This document shows, one piece after another, positions 17,877 through 26,807 of a stretch of 64,000 nucleotides of DNA. Source of the DNA: Planctomycetota bacterium (GTDB lineage: Bacteria > Planctomycetota > OFTM77); contig JAJDCO010000040.1 in assembly GCA_029260795.1 (NCBI GenBank), positions 1-64,000 of the forward strand, written 5' to 3'. Position numbers and translations under genes: made by a program. The notes under the pieces are model-generated. The model was not told the origin of the DNA and searched no databases. It worked only from the letters and a program-made list of their open reading frames with translations. Position 1 is the first letter of the stretch; each line of letters opens with the position of its first letter.

Positions 17877-20153
17877 TCAGTTTCCGAGCGAAGCCTCGAT
17901 GGCTTCGGAGATCCCGGCCTCGAAGTCGCCACGCGAGTCGGCGTTGAAACCGGACTCGGCGAGCGCGATGCGGCCGTTCTTGTCGATCACGAACAGAGCG
18001 GGGATTCCGGAGACGTTGTAGGCGTTCGCCGCGTCGTCACCCCCGAGCAGCAACGAGTAGGTGTAGCCGTTCTCCTTCATGAAAGCGGCCGGGTCGCCGC
18101 TCTCCCAGGTCGCGATCCCATAGAACTTGACGCCGCGCGCCTTGTACTTCTCATGCAGCTTCTGGACGCTCGGCATCGCCTCGCGGCAAGGCGGGCACCA
18201 GGTCGCCCAGAAGTCGATCACGACGACTTCGCCGCGAAGCTGCGACAGGCTGATCCCTTCACCGGCCGGCGTCTTCAGGCTCCAATCCGGAGCCATCTCG
18301 CCAGCAGAGAGCGCCTCGGCCATCTCGACGGCCTCGGCGGCTTCCATCTCGGAGTAGGCCATGCTGCGTCCAGACATGAAGGCCGCGGGCAACGCCATCG
18401 TGCTGACGGCCGTCAGCATGAGCATCTCGTCGCCGATGGGGCTGGCGCTCTTCAGGAGCATGCCATCCTGATCGCACACGGAGTACGAGAGGCTCGGGAA
18501 GAGGTGCTGCGTGATCGCTTCGGAGGACGGGAGCAAGGCGAAGTCGAGCGGGATCTGATCGGCCATGCCGCTCATCGCCAGCATCTGGATGCCCTGAAGC
18601 ATCGAGTTGTAGACGATACCGCCGAAGGTCTCCATGTCGATGTAGTTCAGCGCCGTGAAGCTGCCCGGCAGCCCCGCGTTCGCCTTGGCCTTCTTGAAGG
18701 CATCGCTATCGAGGAGGCTCGACTTGGCGTCTCCGCCGGCACGCGAGAGGGCGATCTTGATGTCCTGCGAGTTCAGAGCGAACAGCAGGTGATCGTCGGT
18801 GAAGGCGTAGGCCGGCTGAACCGGCATCATGCCGCCCGCGGCCGTGACCGTGTAGAAGGTGTTCTCCTTGTACGACACGCCGCGCACCTGGATCTCGTCA
18901 CCGGCGAGCTCGAGCAACGTGTTGAGTGTCTTCTTGGCCTTCGCCGTGTCCTTGATGCCGAGAGCCATCACCAGACCGGGAATCGGCAGCGGGCCCTTCG
19001 GGGCCGAGGCGTAGTACATGAAGCTGCCCGAGAGCTGCTCGAGAAGATCGGCCTTGATGTCGACGCCGATCATCTCCTTGACGCCCGCGAGCTGCTCTTC
19101 GAGCTGCTTGCTGGCGCCCGGCTCCACGGTGTCGGCGAAGCCGGTGATGAAGGGCCAGACCTTCTCCGCTTCGATCGCGAAGAGCCCGGCCATCATCGCG
19201 TCCTTCGGGACGGCCTTGAGCGAGTCGGCCGGAATCGGCTTGCTCGGAAGCAGATCGAGCACCTTCATGCCGCCCGCAGGACGACTCAAGAAGGTCGACG
19301 TCCGGACCAGGTCTCCGTCGAACTTCATGCCCATCGACAGGGCGCCCGGCATGAAGTATCCGAGGATCTTGTCGACGTTGTCCATCGGAGCGACCATCGA
19401 GATCATCGTCCCGATCGCCTGCGTGTTCATGAACAGGCGTACTTCGTCGCCGCTCGCGGAAGTGCGGGCCGAGACCTTCTGGAATCCGGCCGACTTCGCG
19501 AGCGAGTTTCCACCCGCCGGACCACTGATGAGGCCTTCGACGCTCTTTCGCGAGAAGCTGAAGAAGGTCCGGGTGGCTGTCGCGTCGTAGCGATAGATCC
19601 GGCCCTCATCGTTACCCACCGTGCGGATGGTCTTCTCTGAGATCTTCGTCTCACCGGACTCGAGTTCCTCGCCCTGGCTCGACGCGAACTCCTTGATCAT
19701 CGATTCGAGCTTGCCGAGTACCTCGTCGCGGCTCGAGCTGCCTGCGATGCCCAGGTCGATCACCAGGCCAAGGCCTTCGGGACCCTGCTGGATCTCCGCC
19801 ATGTCGACATGGGTGACCGCCAGCCCGAAGTGGCTGAGCTCGACACCCTTGAGGAGGCTCTCGAGCTCCGTCATCATCGCCCCGAGGCCCTGGGCTTCAC
19901 CCTGCTCCTTGGCCATGTCCTCGAGCGGCTTCAAGAAGGCCTGCACCTCTTCATCGTGCATGATCTTCCAGATCGCCGTATTCTTGCCTTCCTTCTGGGT
20001 CGACGCCACGTCGGGGACCGACACGTAGAGGAGGCTGTCAGCGGGCAACATCGTGGCCAGATCCTCGTCGGCCGCGGCACGGAGGCTTCCGGCCAGAGCC
20101 GTCGAGGCCAAAGTGAGGATCGCGAACGACCTCGCAAAACGTCTCAGCAACAT
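17877..20153 (-). CDS. Secreted DUF3352-like protein fused to a TlpA-type thioredoxin domain
   Basis: This 758-residue protein starts at ATG 20153 behind AAGGAGAGA and has a signal peptide (cleavage near LRAAADE). Residues about 30-600 form the DUF3352-like region (LPADSLLYVSVPDVASTQ at the start), shared with the adjacent paralog. Residues about 620-758 are a TlpA/ResA-like thioredoxin domain: APDWSLKTPAGEGISLSQLRG, the redox site WATWCPPC, and the cis-Pro segment GIPALFVIDKNG. All thioredoxin residues are intact, so the domain should be a periplasmic thiol oxidoreductase. Internal repeats are not obvious. What the large N-terminal region does is unknown; the fusion suggests a redox role at the envelope. 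A hairpin terminator follows the gene. Confidence 0.8.
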   Translation of the reverse strand: MLLRRFARSFAILTLASTALAGSLRAAADEDLATMLPADSLLYVSVPDVASTQKEGKNTAIWKIMHDEEVQAFLKPLEDMAKEQGEAQGLGAMMTELESLLKGVELSHFGLAVTHVDMAEIQQGPEGLGLVIDLGIAGSSSRDEVLGKLESMIKEFASSQGEELESGETKISEKTIRTVGNDEGRIYRYDATATRTFFSFSRKSVEGLISGPAGGNSLAKSAGFQKVSARTSASGDEVRLFMNTQAIGTMISMVAPMDNVDKILGYFMPGALSMGMKFDGDLVRTSTFLSRPAGGMKVLDLLPSKPIPADSLKAVPKDAMMAGLFAIEAEKVWPFITGFADTVEPGASKQLEEQLAGVKEMIGVDIKADLLEQLSGSFMYYASAPKGPLPIPGLVMALGIKDTAKAKKTLNTLLELAGDEIQVRGVSYKENTFYTVTAAGGMMPVQPAYAFTDDHLLFALNSQDIKIALSRAGGDAKSSLLDSDAFKKAKANAGLPGSFTALNYIDMETFGGIVYNSMLQGIQMLAMSGMADQIPLDFALLPSSEAITQHLFPSLSYSVCDQDGMLLKSASPIGDEMLMLTAVSTMALPAAFMSGRSMAYSEMEAAEAVEMAEALSAGEMAPDWSLKTPAGEGISLSQLRGEVVVIDFWATWCPPCREAMPSVQKLHEKYKARGVKFYGIATWESGDPAAFMKENGYTYSLLLGGDDAANAYNVSGIPALFVIDKNGRIALAESGFNADSRGDFEAGISEAIEASLGN

Positions 20154-20508
20154 GGAAATCTCTCTCCTTGGCAGGATTGACTTTCTGGAGATGCGGGAGC
20201 CAACGCCGGCGAACGCACCAGCTGCGCGATCGGCTCGACCGACCCCTTGTCTTGTGTTTCTCTCTCCGGCACCGTACTGCGCAGGCGTCGATTGCCGGAA
20301 GCTCGATTTCGTCGGCGACACGCCGCTCCTCATTCCGGTGGCGGTGCGCAGCCGAAGCGTCCGATTCTAGTCCTCGCATGGGCCTTGTCTTTCGAATAAT
20401 TCCCGGGTGACCTGCCGGCATCACCGAGCCGATTCCAAGGAAAAGGCCTCGAGGTGGATTCTCAGATCGGCCAGTGGACACCCAATCGCCAGGAGGCCGG
20501 AGCAAGCC
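20154..20508. other. Divergent intergenic region
   Basis: This 355-base region lies between two divergent genes and must carry promoters for both. Open frames cross it on both strands as extensions of the flanking genes, but without coding character or better starts. I see no clear sigma-70 boxes, repeats or RNA structure. Confidence 0.5.
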
Positions 20509-21474
20509 ATGAAATCGAAAACGCTTAGAGCACTCGTGCTCGCGGGGCTGCTGCTGCCGTCCTGCTCACCTCTCGTCCACGATCCCGCCGCAGGGAGATC
20601 CTTCCCCACCCTCTTGCCCCTCCTTCCCGACCGGCCGTCCGTCCACTTTGCCATCCTCGGAGACATGGGAACCGGCGGCTCCGGCCAGTTCCAGGTTGCC
20701 GAAGTCCTTTCCGCTCGCGCGCGATCCGACGCCTTCGACTTCGTCCTGACCGTGGGCGACAACTTCTATCCGAGCGGAGTCTCCTCGGCCCAGGACGATC
20801 AGTGGCAGACCAAGTTCGAGGAGGTTTACGCCGATCCGGCGCTCCAGGTCCCGTTCTACCCGACTCTCGGCAACCACGATCACAAGGGCGATGCCTCCGC
20901 CCAGATTGCGTACTCGGAGCACAGTGACCGTTGGACGATGCCCGCCCCATTCTTCGCCTTCGAGAAGATCTTGGACGACGGGACACGAGTCGCCTTCTTC
21001 GCGATCGACACGACGGCTTTGGGCGAAGCCGGGCCAAAGTCCGACGCGCAGCTCCGATGGCTCGAGAACGCCTTGGCCGCTGCCCAGAATGCACGGTGGC
21101 GCATCGTGTACGGTCACCATCCGATCTACTCGCACAGCAAGACCCGTCGCAACGTTCTTCTGCAGGAACGCCTCGAGCCGCTCCTCGCGAGCGCAGCCGT
21201 GGACGTCTACCTGGCCGGTCATGATCACGTCCTCGAGATGCACAAGCCCATCCAGGGCGTCCACTATGTGATCTCGGGTGGCGGGGCTGGGCCCGAGAAG
21301 GCCTACTTCGTCGACTGGACCGAGGAATCGTACTACGCCGCGACGTTGGGCGGTTTCGTCACCGGGCGAGCGAGTCGGGACCAGCTGATCTTCGAGTTCG
21401 TGCGAATGGACGGGGCGACCCAGTATCGGCACGTTCTCTCGGCCCGCGCGCCGCGAGCAGTGCAAGAGCCATAG
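20509..21474 (+). CDS. Purple acid phosphatase-like metallophosphoesterase lipoprotein
   Basis: This 321-residue lipoprotein has a lipobox (LLLPSC) in its first 20 residues. ATG 20509 is chosen over the upstream extension because it gives this signal, with AGGAGG 12 bases before it. The calcineurin-like phosphoesterase motifs are all present: AILGDMG, VGDNFYPSG, LGNHDHKG, YGHHPIYSH and AGHDHVLEMH. The spacing and the GDNFY form resemble tartrate-resistant acid phosphatases. It should hydrolyse phosphate esters at the outer envelope with two bound metals. It stands between divergent and convergent neighbours, so it is probably monocistronic. A phosphate-scavenging role is an inference. Confidence 0.9.
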   Translation: MKSKTLRALVLAGLLLPSCSPLVHDPAAGRSFPTLLPLLPDRPSVHFAILGDMGTGGSGQFQVAEVLSARARSDAFDFVLTVGDNFYPSGVSSAQDDQWQTKFEEVYADPALQVPFYPTLGNHDHKGDASAQIAYSEHSDRWTMPAPFFAFEKILDDGTRVAFFAIDTTALGEAGPKSDAQLRWLENALAAAQNARWRIVYGHHPIYSHSKTRRNVLLQERLEPLLASAAVDVYLAGHDHVLEMHKPIQGVHYVISGGGAGPEKAYFVDWTEESYYAATLGGFVTGRASRDQLIFEFVRMDGATQYRHVLSARAPRAVQEP

Positions 21475-21511
21475 CGAACTCCTGGAGACGCAGCTGCAGC
21501 AAGCACCTTCG

Positions 21512-23914
21512 TCAGTAACGCAAGACGCCCTGGCTCGGATCACCATAGAGTGAGAATGCCGAGCGCTCGACGCTCAGCCAGCGAGTCGATAGGCCCTCGA
21601 ACGCAAGCGGACTGCCGAATCCGTTGAGCATTCGGTACTCGCTCGAGCCTACGTAGTCGGCACGTCGACCCTGGATCAGAGCCGAGAACGCGAGGAACTC
21701 GGTCGCCGGCGTCCCGGACCGCCAGGCCACATAGCCGAAGCGCGGCAGCGTGAATCTCCCGCCGCTCGGTCCGCGTCCCGTGCCCGTGTCGACCTCCCAA
21801 GGCTGGTCACTGAAGTTGAGGCACAGTCGAAGGCCGTTGTAGAACTCGAGGGTGATCTGGGACCGGCGGAAGTCGAGGCCCCGCCGAAGTGCCTTGTGAA
21901 GGAGAACCTGATCTCCCGTCTGTGGATCTCGGTAGAGAATCAACCGAACCACATCCGTAGCCAACCGCTGCAGTGCATGAGTCGCGTAGTACTCGTTGAC
22001 CACGTGATAGGTCCACCAGCTGAGTGGTGTCTTGACGGGGTCATGGACGATGCCCGTCGCAAGCAGCTGTGTGACGTGTCCGAAGGCGAGCGTAAAGGCA
22101 CGCACCTCGTGAAAGTCGACCTGATCGACGTCGATCGATTCCCACGGGTGGTTTCCGTAGAAGCGGTTCAAGTAGCCGACACCATGATGAGCCGCGTAGC
22201 GATTCACGACGAGCTGCTCGAAGTCCGGAATGATCGGCGACTCTCGATCGAGATGGATCTCGCGCTCGTACCCGTCGATGAAGCCCGAGTAGTCATAGAC
22301 GTCGCGCGTTCCCACACCTTCGGCGAAGACCGGTCCACCGATCTTGTCGCGAACGAAGAGCATCGTGTTCTTGGTCTCTTCGATGGCGCTCCTGAGCGTC
22401 CGCGCAGCGGGTGCCGCCGACTCGCGCGTCGTGGAGCGATTCGGTACGTGCTTTCCCCACGCATCACAGAAGGCCGCGTTCAGTGAGGGGTACGAGAACC
22501 GAAGGCGCCACAGTGTTCCCGGATCCGGCTGGCCGGGTCTCCAGATGATGTCGCGCTGCCGATCGGGCCGAATCAAGAAGAAGGACTGGCCAGACTCCAT
22601 GACCTGAACCCGGGGAGCACCGTTCGACGCACGACTCAACGCGCTCCAAGGCACCTCGGGGCTATCGGGAGCCACGTGCATCAGATTGATGCCGAGGGCG
22701 AGTCGAGCGCCATGACCTGTGACGTCGCCCACGAAGGCCCGCAGAGCGGCGACGTCCTCCGGCCGGGCACTCGGGTAACAGATCCGGGGATCCGGTCCCT
22801 CGGAGCAGTGGCGAGGCAAGCTCGGATCCAGGTGCTCTCGCCAACCGGTCTGGTACAGCACGGTCAGGGCGTCGACACCGAACTCTCGAAGCCCCCAGAG
22901 AAAGACTCGCCCCGCGTCGAACGGGTTGTCCGCATTCCCGAGGTGAGTACCGAAGTGATTCGCGAGGAAGTTGAAGAGGACGAAGGTGTCCGCATTCGCC
23001 CGGGCCTTCAGCTCACTGAGGTAAGGGGAAGGCGGGCGAGAGTAGACCGGAAACGCCGTCCACGGAATCTGGTCCGAGATCCAGTAGACGATGTCGCGGG
23101 CGGGCTCAGAGATAGTGCCATCATCGAGAGGCTCGATCTCGGTCTGGAAGCGGGAGCCCCCCTTGCCCACGCCTGTCTCGGGCTCGAAGACTTCGAGCCG
23201 ACTGGCCGAAGAGCGAGCCGGATCGAAGAGGCGAGTCGTGAAGTACATTCGCTTCGGGAGAGCTGAGGACTCGGCAACGACGATCGGCACGTGTTGAAGG
23301 TACGGGATCGACAGGCTGTGCGACCTTTCCAGACCCGAAAGCGCTGGCAGGATCGAGCCGGCGTAGTTGTTCCGCGCCGTCAATCGGCTCGACGTACTGC
23401 GGAGCTCGATCTCGAGGCCGGCCCCGATGGCCGTCACCGCATACGATCGTGACGACGAGACTCCTTCGAGTCGGTCCCAGTATTGGAGCTCGAGAGTGCT
23501 CCCCCGAATCGTCCAGCTCATCAAGGGCCGGCCGGTCGGATTGCGCTCGGCGAGCTCCCGGGGACCGATGAGCGAGCCGTTGGCTGTCCGATACAGCAGC
23601 CCGGCCCCTTCGACCGCTCGACCGCCGAAGACCAAGTCCTCGATTTCGAGAACGCCCCCGAGAGTTGCCTGAGCATGGAGTCGGATGCGTGCGAAAGGGC
23701 GATCGCGAAAGAGAAACAGGACGGCCTGCGAGGCGGAGTCGTATCGAACGCCGTTCAAGCCCGGCTGATAGAGACCCAAGGGACGCATCGCGTCCGGACG
23801 TGGAGTGGACTGCGCCGAGGCGAGCGTTGCCGAGAACACGCCGATCAGCAACGGCATCACCCAGGCCGCCAGCCTTCGGCTGGGAGAGCGGGGCTGGCTT
23901 TCCAAAGCATCCAT
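21512..23914 (-). CDS. Large secreted protein of unrecognised family, possible barrel glycosidase (copy 1)
   Basis: This 800-residue protein has a signal peptide cleaved near TLASAQS. ATG 23914 is preferred to a TTG 15 bases upstream. I do not recognise a named family. It is a paralog of the protein at 48966-51320 over the full length. Shared motifs include ARNNYAGS/ARNNYAGV, EIEPLDDGTISEPA / EIEPLDDGSITDPA, an AWGK segment near residue 484 (FCDAWGKHVP), GPVFAEG near 531, PDFEQ near 563 and AAHHGVGYLNRFYG. Conserved acidic residues at the ends of strands in a 300-residue core look like a (beta/alpha)8 glycosidase with N-terminal beta-sandwich and C-terminal beta domain. That is inference. It lies just left of the polysaccharide locus, convergent with the metallophosphatase. 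Confidence 0.6.
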   Translation of the reverse strand: MDALESQPRSPSRRLAAWVMPLLIGVFSATLASAQSTPRPDAMRPLGLYQPGLNGVRYDSASQAVLFLFRDRPFARIRLHAQATLGGVLEIEDLVFGGRAVEGAGLLYRTANGSLIGPRELAERNPTGRPLMSWTIRGSTLELQYWDRLEGVSSSRSYAVTAIGAGLEIELRSTSSRLTARNNYAGSILPALSGLERSHSLSIPYLQHVPIVVAESSALPKRMYFTTRLFDPARSSASRLEVFEPETGVGKGGSRFQTEIEPLDDGTISEPARDIVYWISDQIPWTAFPVYSRPPSPYLSELKARANADTFVLFNFLANHFGTHLGNADNPFDAGRVFLWGLREFGVDALTVLYQTGWREHLDPSLPRHCSEGPDPRICYPSARPEDVAALRAFVGDVTGHGARLALGINLMHVAPDSPEVPWSALSRASNGAPRVQVMESGQSFFLIRPDRQRDIIWRPGQPDPGTLWRLRFSYPSLNAAFCDAWGKHVPNRSTTRESAAPAARTLRSAIEETKNTMLFVRDKIGGPVFAEGVGTRDVYDYSGFIDGYEREIHLDRESPIIPDFEQLVVNRYAAHHGVGYLNRFYGNHPWESIDVDQVDFHEVRAFTLAFGHVTQLLATGIVHDPVKTPLSWWTYHVVNEYYATHALQRLATDVVRLILYRDPQTGDQVLLHKALRRGLDFRRSQITLEFYNGLRLCLNFSDQPWEVDTGTGRGPSGGRFTLPRFGYVAWRSGTPATEFLAFSALIQGRRADYVGSSEYRMLNGFGSPLAFEGLSTRWLSVERSAFSLYGDPSQGVLRY

Positions 23915-24282
23915 GGTCAAGGGCTCCAAAGGTCGGAAGGTCCTCGGAGGCCGAATCCGGAGCCGCGCGGATCTCCAATCCCTCCAGAATGAGATTGTCG
24001 GCCGGAATCTCGAGTACTTGAGCCCCTGGTGTGAGATCGCCCCGAAGACCTGGCTCCGAACGAGGACGATCCGAGACCCCTGAGGCAGGACGCCGATCGT
24101 CGAGTCGAGCGCCTCGCCTTCGAGCCGCCAAACTGCTCAACGCCCCGCCTACCGGGCCTTGCGTGCTGCTGGCCAAAAAAGATCTCGTGCCCCAGCTTCT
24201 TTGGCATCGCGATTGTTCTAGGGCTCCCCCGTCCCGTCGAGCACGTCGCTCGATCCTCTCGCAGCATTCGGAGGGCACTCAA
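23915..24282. other. Divergent intergenic region
   Basis: This 368-base region holds the start regions of two divergent genes. Short open frames cross it on both strands but none has a convincing start or product. An A-rich stretch (CCAAAAAAGATC near 24172-24183) is the only notable composition change. No hairpin or operator was seen. Confidence 0.45.
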
Positions 24283-24705
24283 ATGAAGCACTCGAAACGA
24301 GCCATCCTCTCCCTGGCCTCGATCGCGGCCCTCGCCTTCGTCACTGGCGGAGTCGCCCAAGCTCAATCACGCCACGCTCCCAGGCGCGCCCCGGCGATCC
24401 AACGCATCGCGGCCACCGTTCAGCCCCTCGGCTGGCGACAGGGCGCCCGCCGCGACGTTCCACGAGGCGTTTGCCAACCGGTTTATCGGAATGGCTACTG
24501 GAAGACCGTCGTCGACCGCGTCTGGTGTGAAGGCCGCTACCGGATCGAGCACATCCCGGCGCGATACGCGACGCGATTCGATGAGTGCGGACGCCCCTAT
24601 CAGGTCCTGATCTCTCCGGCTTGCGAACGACGCATCTGGGTGCCCGGCTACTGGGACAACGTCCAGCGTCGCGTCTGGATCTCGACCGGCCACCACAGAC
24701 ATTGA
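24283..24705 (+). CDS. Small exported Cys/Trp/Tyr-rich protein
   Basis: This 140-residue protein has a signal peptide (MKHSKRAILSL..., cleavage near VAQAQS). ATG 24283 follows GGAGGG. The mature part has four Cys spaced through a Trp/Tyr-rich region: CQPVYRNGYW, VWCEGRY, DECGRPY and ACERRIWVPGYW. The repeated YxNGYW and WVPGYW turns resemble the YXWVPGHW-type repeats of small periplasmic proteins. Two disulfides are likely. The closest family I can name is that repeat group, whose function is unknown. It is monocistronic, with a strong terminator 27 bases after the stop, and it sits at the left border of the polysaccharide locus. Confidence 0.75.
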   Translation: MKHSKRAILSLASIAALAFVTGGVAQAQSRHAPRRAPAIQRIAATVQPLGWRQGARRDVPRGVCQPVYRNGYWKTVVDRVWCEGRYRIEHIPARYATRFDECGRPYQVLISPACERRIWVPGYWDNVQRRVWISTGHHRH

Positions 24706-24731
24706 AACCGTCTCGACTCCTCTTCTCTGGC

Positions 24732-24768
24732 AAAGCCCGCTCGGCAAATCCGCCGAGTGGGCTTTTTT
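24732..24768 (+). terminator. Rho-independent terminator
   Basis: The hairpin pairs AAAGCCCGCTCGGC with GCCGAGTGGGCTTT (one G-T type mismatch) around a short A/T-containing loop, and ends in TTTTTT. It follows the small exported protein gene and separates it from the polysaccharide export gene. Confidence 0.9.
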
Positions 24769-24906
24769 CGTGACGTCCGATGCCGCCCCCAGCTCGATCC
24801 AGTTCGCAAGCTGGGAGACCCTCTCTCCGATCGTTACAATCCAGCGCTCGGTTCGGCGGCCCGGGCCGAGGTCAGCGAAGAAACTCGAGTCACGGCGAGC
24901 CCTCAC

Positions 24907-25647
24907 ATGTCATTGTATCGGTCTTGGTGGAATCTGGTCCTCGAGCCCTCTCAGGTGCTCCTCGCCTGTGTGTCGATCCTCTTCATCGGAATCGGCTGCC
25001 GATCGACCGACGAGGCCTCGCGAGCGATCCCCTTGCAGACCATCCCACCGCTCCCGAGCGAGGTCTTGCTCGCTCCCGGTGATGAAGTCGAGGTTCGCTT
25101 CCTCGACAATAAGGAGCTCGAAACCGTGCAGACGATTCGACCCGACGGCAAGATCACGTTAGTGCCGATCGATGACGTCCAAGCGGCCGGCCTGACCCCT
25201 CAGCAGCTGGATGAGGTGCTGTCGGAGAGATTCCAGTCGGCGAGCTCGATTCCGACGACCGAGTTGTCGGTGATCGTTCGGAAGCTGAACAACCAGGTCG
25301 CGTACGTGGGCGGGGAAGTCGAGACTCCTGGCCCGATCGATCTCCGGTCGACTCAGATCAGCCTCCTCCAAGCCATCTTCTTTTCGGGCGGCCCCATCCA
25401 CCGCACGGCTGACCTCGAGAATGTCGTTCTGGTGCGGACCTTCCCCTCCGGCGAGAGCATGGCGTATGTCATCGATCTAGAGCGCATGCTGTACTCCGAA
25501 GGGCCAGTGCCCTTGGTGACGTTGGCACCCAATGATGTGGTCTTCGTGCCCAACTCGACCATCGACAAGATCGACGTGTGGGTCGACCAGCACATCTATC
25601 AGCTCCTTCCGGTCAGCCGTGTCAGCGCCGGCGTCATCATTGACTAG
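24907..25647 (+). CDS. Wza-like polysaccharide export outer-membrane lipoprotein
   Basis: This 246-residue lipoprotein (lipobox ILFIGIGC) should form or gate the outer-membrane channel for polysaccharide export. ATG 24907 gives the lipoprotein signal; the frame continues upstream across the terminator and is not used. A polysaccharide-export (Poly_export) domain covers about residues 55-135 (LLAPGDEVEVRFLDN ... IRPDGKITL), followed by one SLBB domain near 145-230 (VAYVGGEVETPGPIDLR). Wza of E. coli is 379 residues with more domains, so this is a short form without an obvious C-terminal membrane helix. It overlaps the next glycosyltransferase start by one base, which argues for coupling. Confidence 0.88.
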   Translation: MSLYRSWWNLVLEPSQVLLACVSILFIGIGCRSTDEASRAIPLQTIPPLPSEVLLAPGDEVEVRFLDNKELETVQTIRPDGKITLVPIDDVQAAGLTPQQLDEVLSERFQSASSIPTTELSVIVRKLNNQVAYVGGEVETPGPIDLRSTQISLLQAIFFSGGPIHRTADLENVVLVRTFPSGESMAYVIDLERMLYSEGPVPLVTLAPNDVVFVPNSTIDKIDVWVDQHIYQLLPVSRVSAGVIID

Positions 25648-26807
25648 TGACCTCTCCGGGCAAGCAAGCCCCCGGGTCGAGGCAGCCCGTGGCTGATCGC
25701 GTGACGATCCTGTTCGTCGTCGAAGGGTTCGCCGACGGGGGCGCCGAGGGCAAGCTCTGCGAGTTGATCGGGCGTCTCGATCGAGAGCGTTTTCGACCGA
25801 TCGTCTGCTCTCTGGGCCTCGGGGAAGCGCGTCGCGGCGAGTTCGAGCGGTTGGGAGTCGACATCCATCTGATTCCCAAGCGAGCTCGCTTCGTCGACTG
25901 GAAGCTCGTCCGTCAGCTGACCCAGCTCATTCGAAAGGAACGCGTCGACGTGGTTCAGACGACGCTGTTCTACGCGGACGTGGCCGGTGCGTGGGCCGCC
26001 GCACGTGCCGGAGTGTCGAGGGTGATCTCTTGGGAAACGGTCTCGTCGCCGAAGTGGCTTCGGTGGGATCGCCGTCTTGCCTACCGCTGGACCCAACGCT
26101 GGCGAAGACTGGTCATCGCCGTCTCGGAGCGCACGGGCCGCCACCTCGTGGAAGAGCGCTCCGTTCCCGAGTCCCAAGTGATGGTCATCCCCTATGGTGT
26201 CGATCTCGAGCGATTCGACCCGAGCTCGTCACTCGACCTCCGTGCCGAGCTCGCGTTGCCGGACTCTTCTCGACTCCTCGTCACGGTGGCCCGCCTCGTC
26301 GAAGAGAAGGCCCATCGCGTCCTTCTGCAGGCCGCTCCCCAGATCCTCGAGACCGAGCCGGAGGCGCACTTCGTATTCCTCGGGGATGGTCCCTTGGGAC
26401 CGGCGCTCATCGCCCAGGCCCGAGCCGGTGGATTCGAAGATCATGTCCACCTGCTCGGCTTCCGTACGGATGTTCCCCAGGTCCTTCCAAACGCCGATAT
26501 CTTCGTGCTCCCTTCCTTCTATGAGGGGTTGCCCAACGCCGTCCTCGAAGCGATGGCCGCGGCGGTTCCCGTGGTCGCAACGGCCGTCGATGGGACCCCC
26601 GAAGCTGTTGTCGACGGCGAGACCGGGAGGCTCGTGCCACCGGGCAACGCCGAGGCTTTGGCGGATCGAATCAACGAGCTCTTGGGAGATGAAAGTGCCC
26701 GGCATCGTTTCGGCACCGCAGGCCGGCGGCGCGTCGAGGCCGATTTCGACCTCGCTCGCCAGGTCAAGCGTTTCGAGGATCTCTACCTATCGCTGCTGGC
26801 CGATTGA
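25647..26807 (+). CDS. GT4-family glycosyltransferase
   Basis: This 386-residue GT-B enzyme transfers a sugar from an activated donor during polysaccharide assembly. The N-terminal half has VEGFADGGAEGKLCELI, the Gly-rich acceptor loop of GT4. The C-terminal half has LLVTVARLVEEK, FLGDGPL and the donor-binding E-x7-E motif in PSFYEGLPNAVLEAMAAAVPVV. GTG 25647 overlaps the Wza-like stop by one base; a GTG at 25689 is an alternative. The 3' end overlaps the end of the leftward GT4 gene by 25 bases tail to tail. Sugar specificity is unknown. Confidence 0.9.
   Translation: MTSPGKQAPGSRQPVADRVTILFVVEGFADGGAEGKLCELIGRLDRERFRPIVCSLGLGEARRGEFERLGVDIHLIPKRARFVDWKLVRQLTQLIRKERVDVVQTTLFYADVAGAWAAARAGVSRVISWETVSSPKWLRWDRRLAYRWTQRWRRLVIAVSERTGRHLVEERSVPESQVMVIPYGVDLERFDPSSSLDLRAELALPDSSRLLVTVARLVEEKAHRVLLQAAPQILETEPEAHFVFLGDGPLGPALIAQARAGGFEDHVHLLGFRTDVPQVLPNADIFVLPSFYEGLPNAVLEAMAAAVPVVATAVDGTPEAVVDGETGRLVPPGNAEALADRINELLGDESARHRFGTAGRRRVEADFDLARQVKRFEDLYLSLLAD

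Noticed and set aside
17859..19640. 593-residue rightward open frame rich in Arg, His and Glu
   Set aside because: Antisense to the TlpA-fusion gene; low-complexity composition typical of reverse reading of a GC-rich gene.
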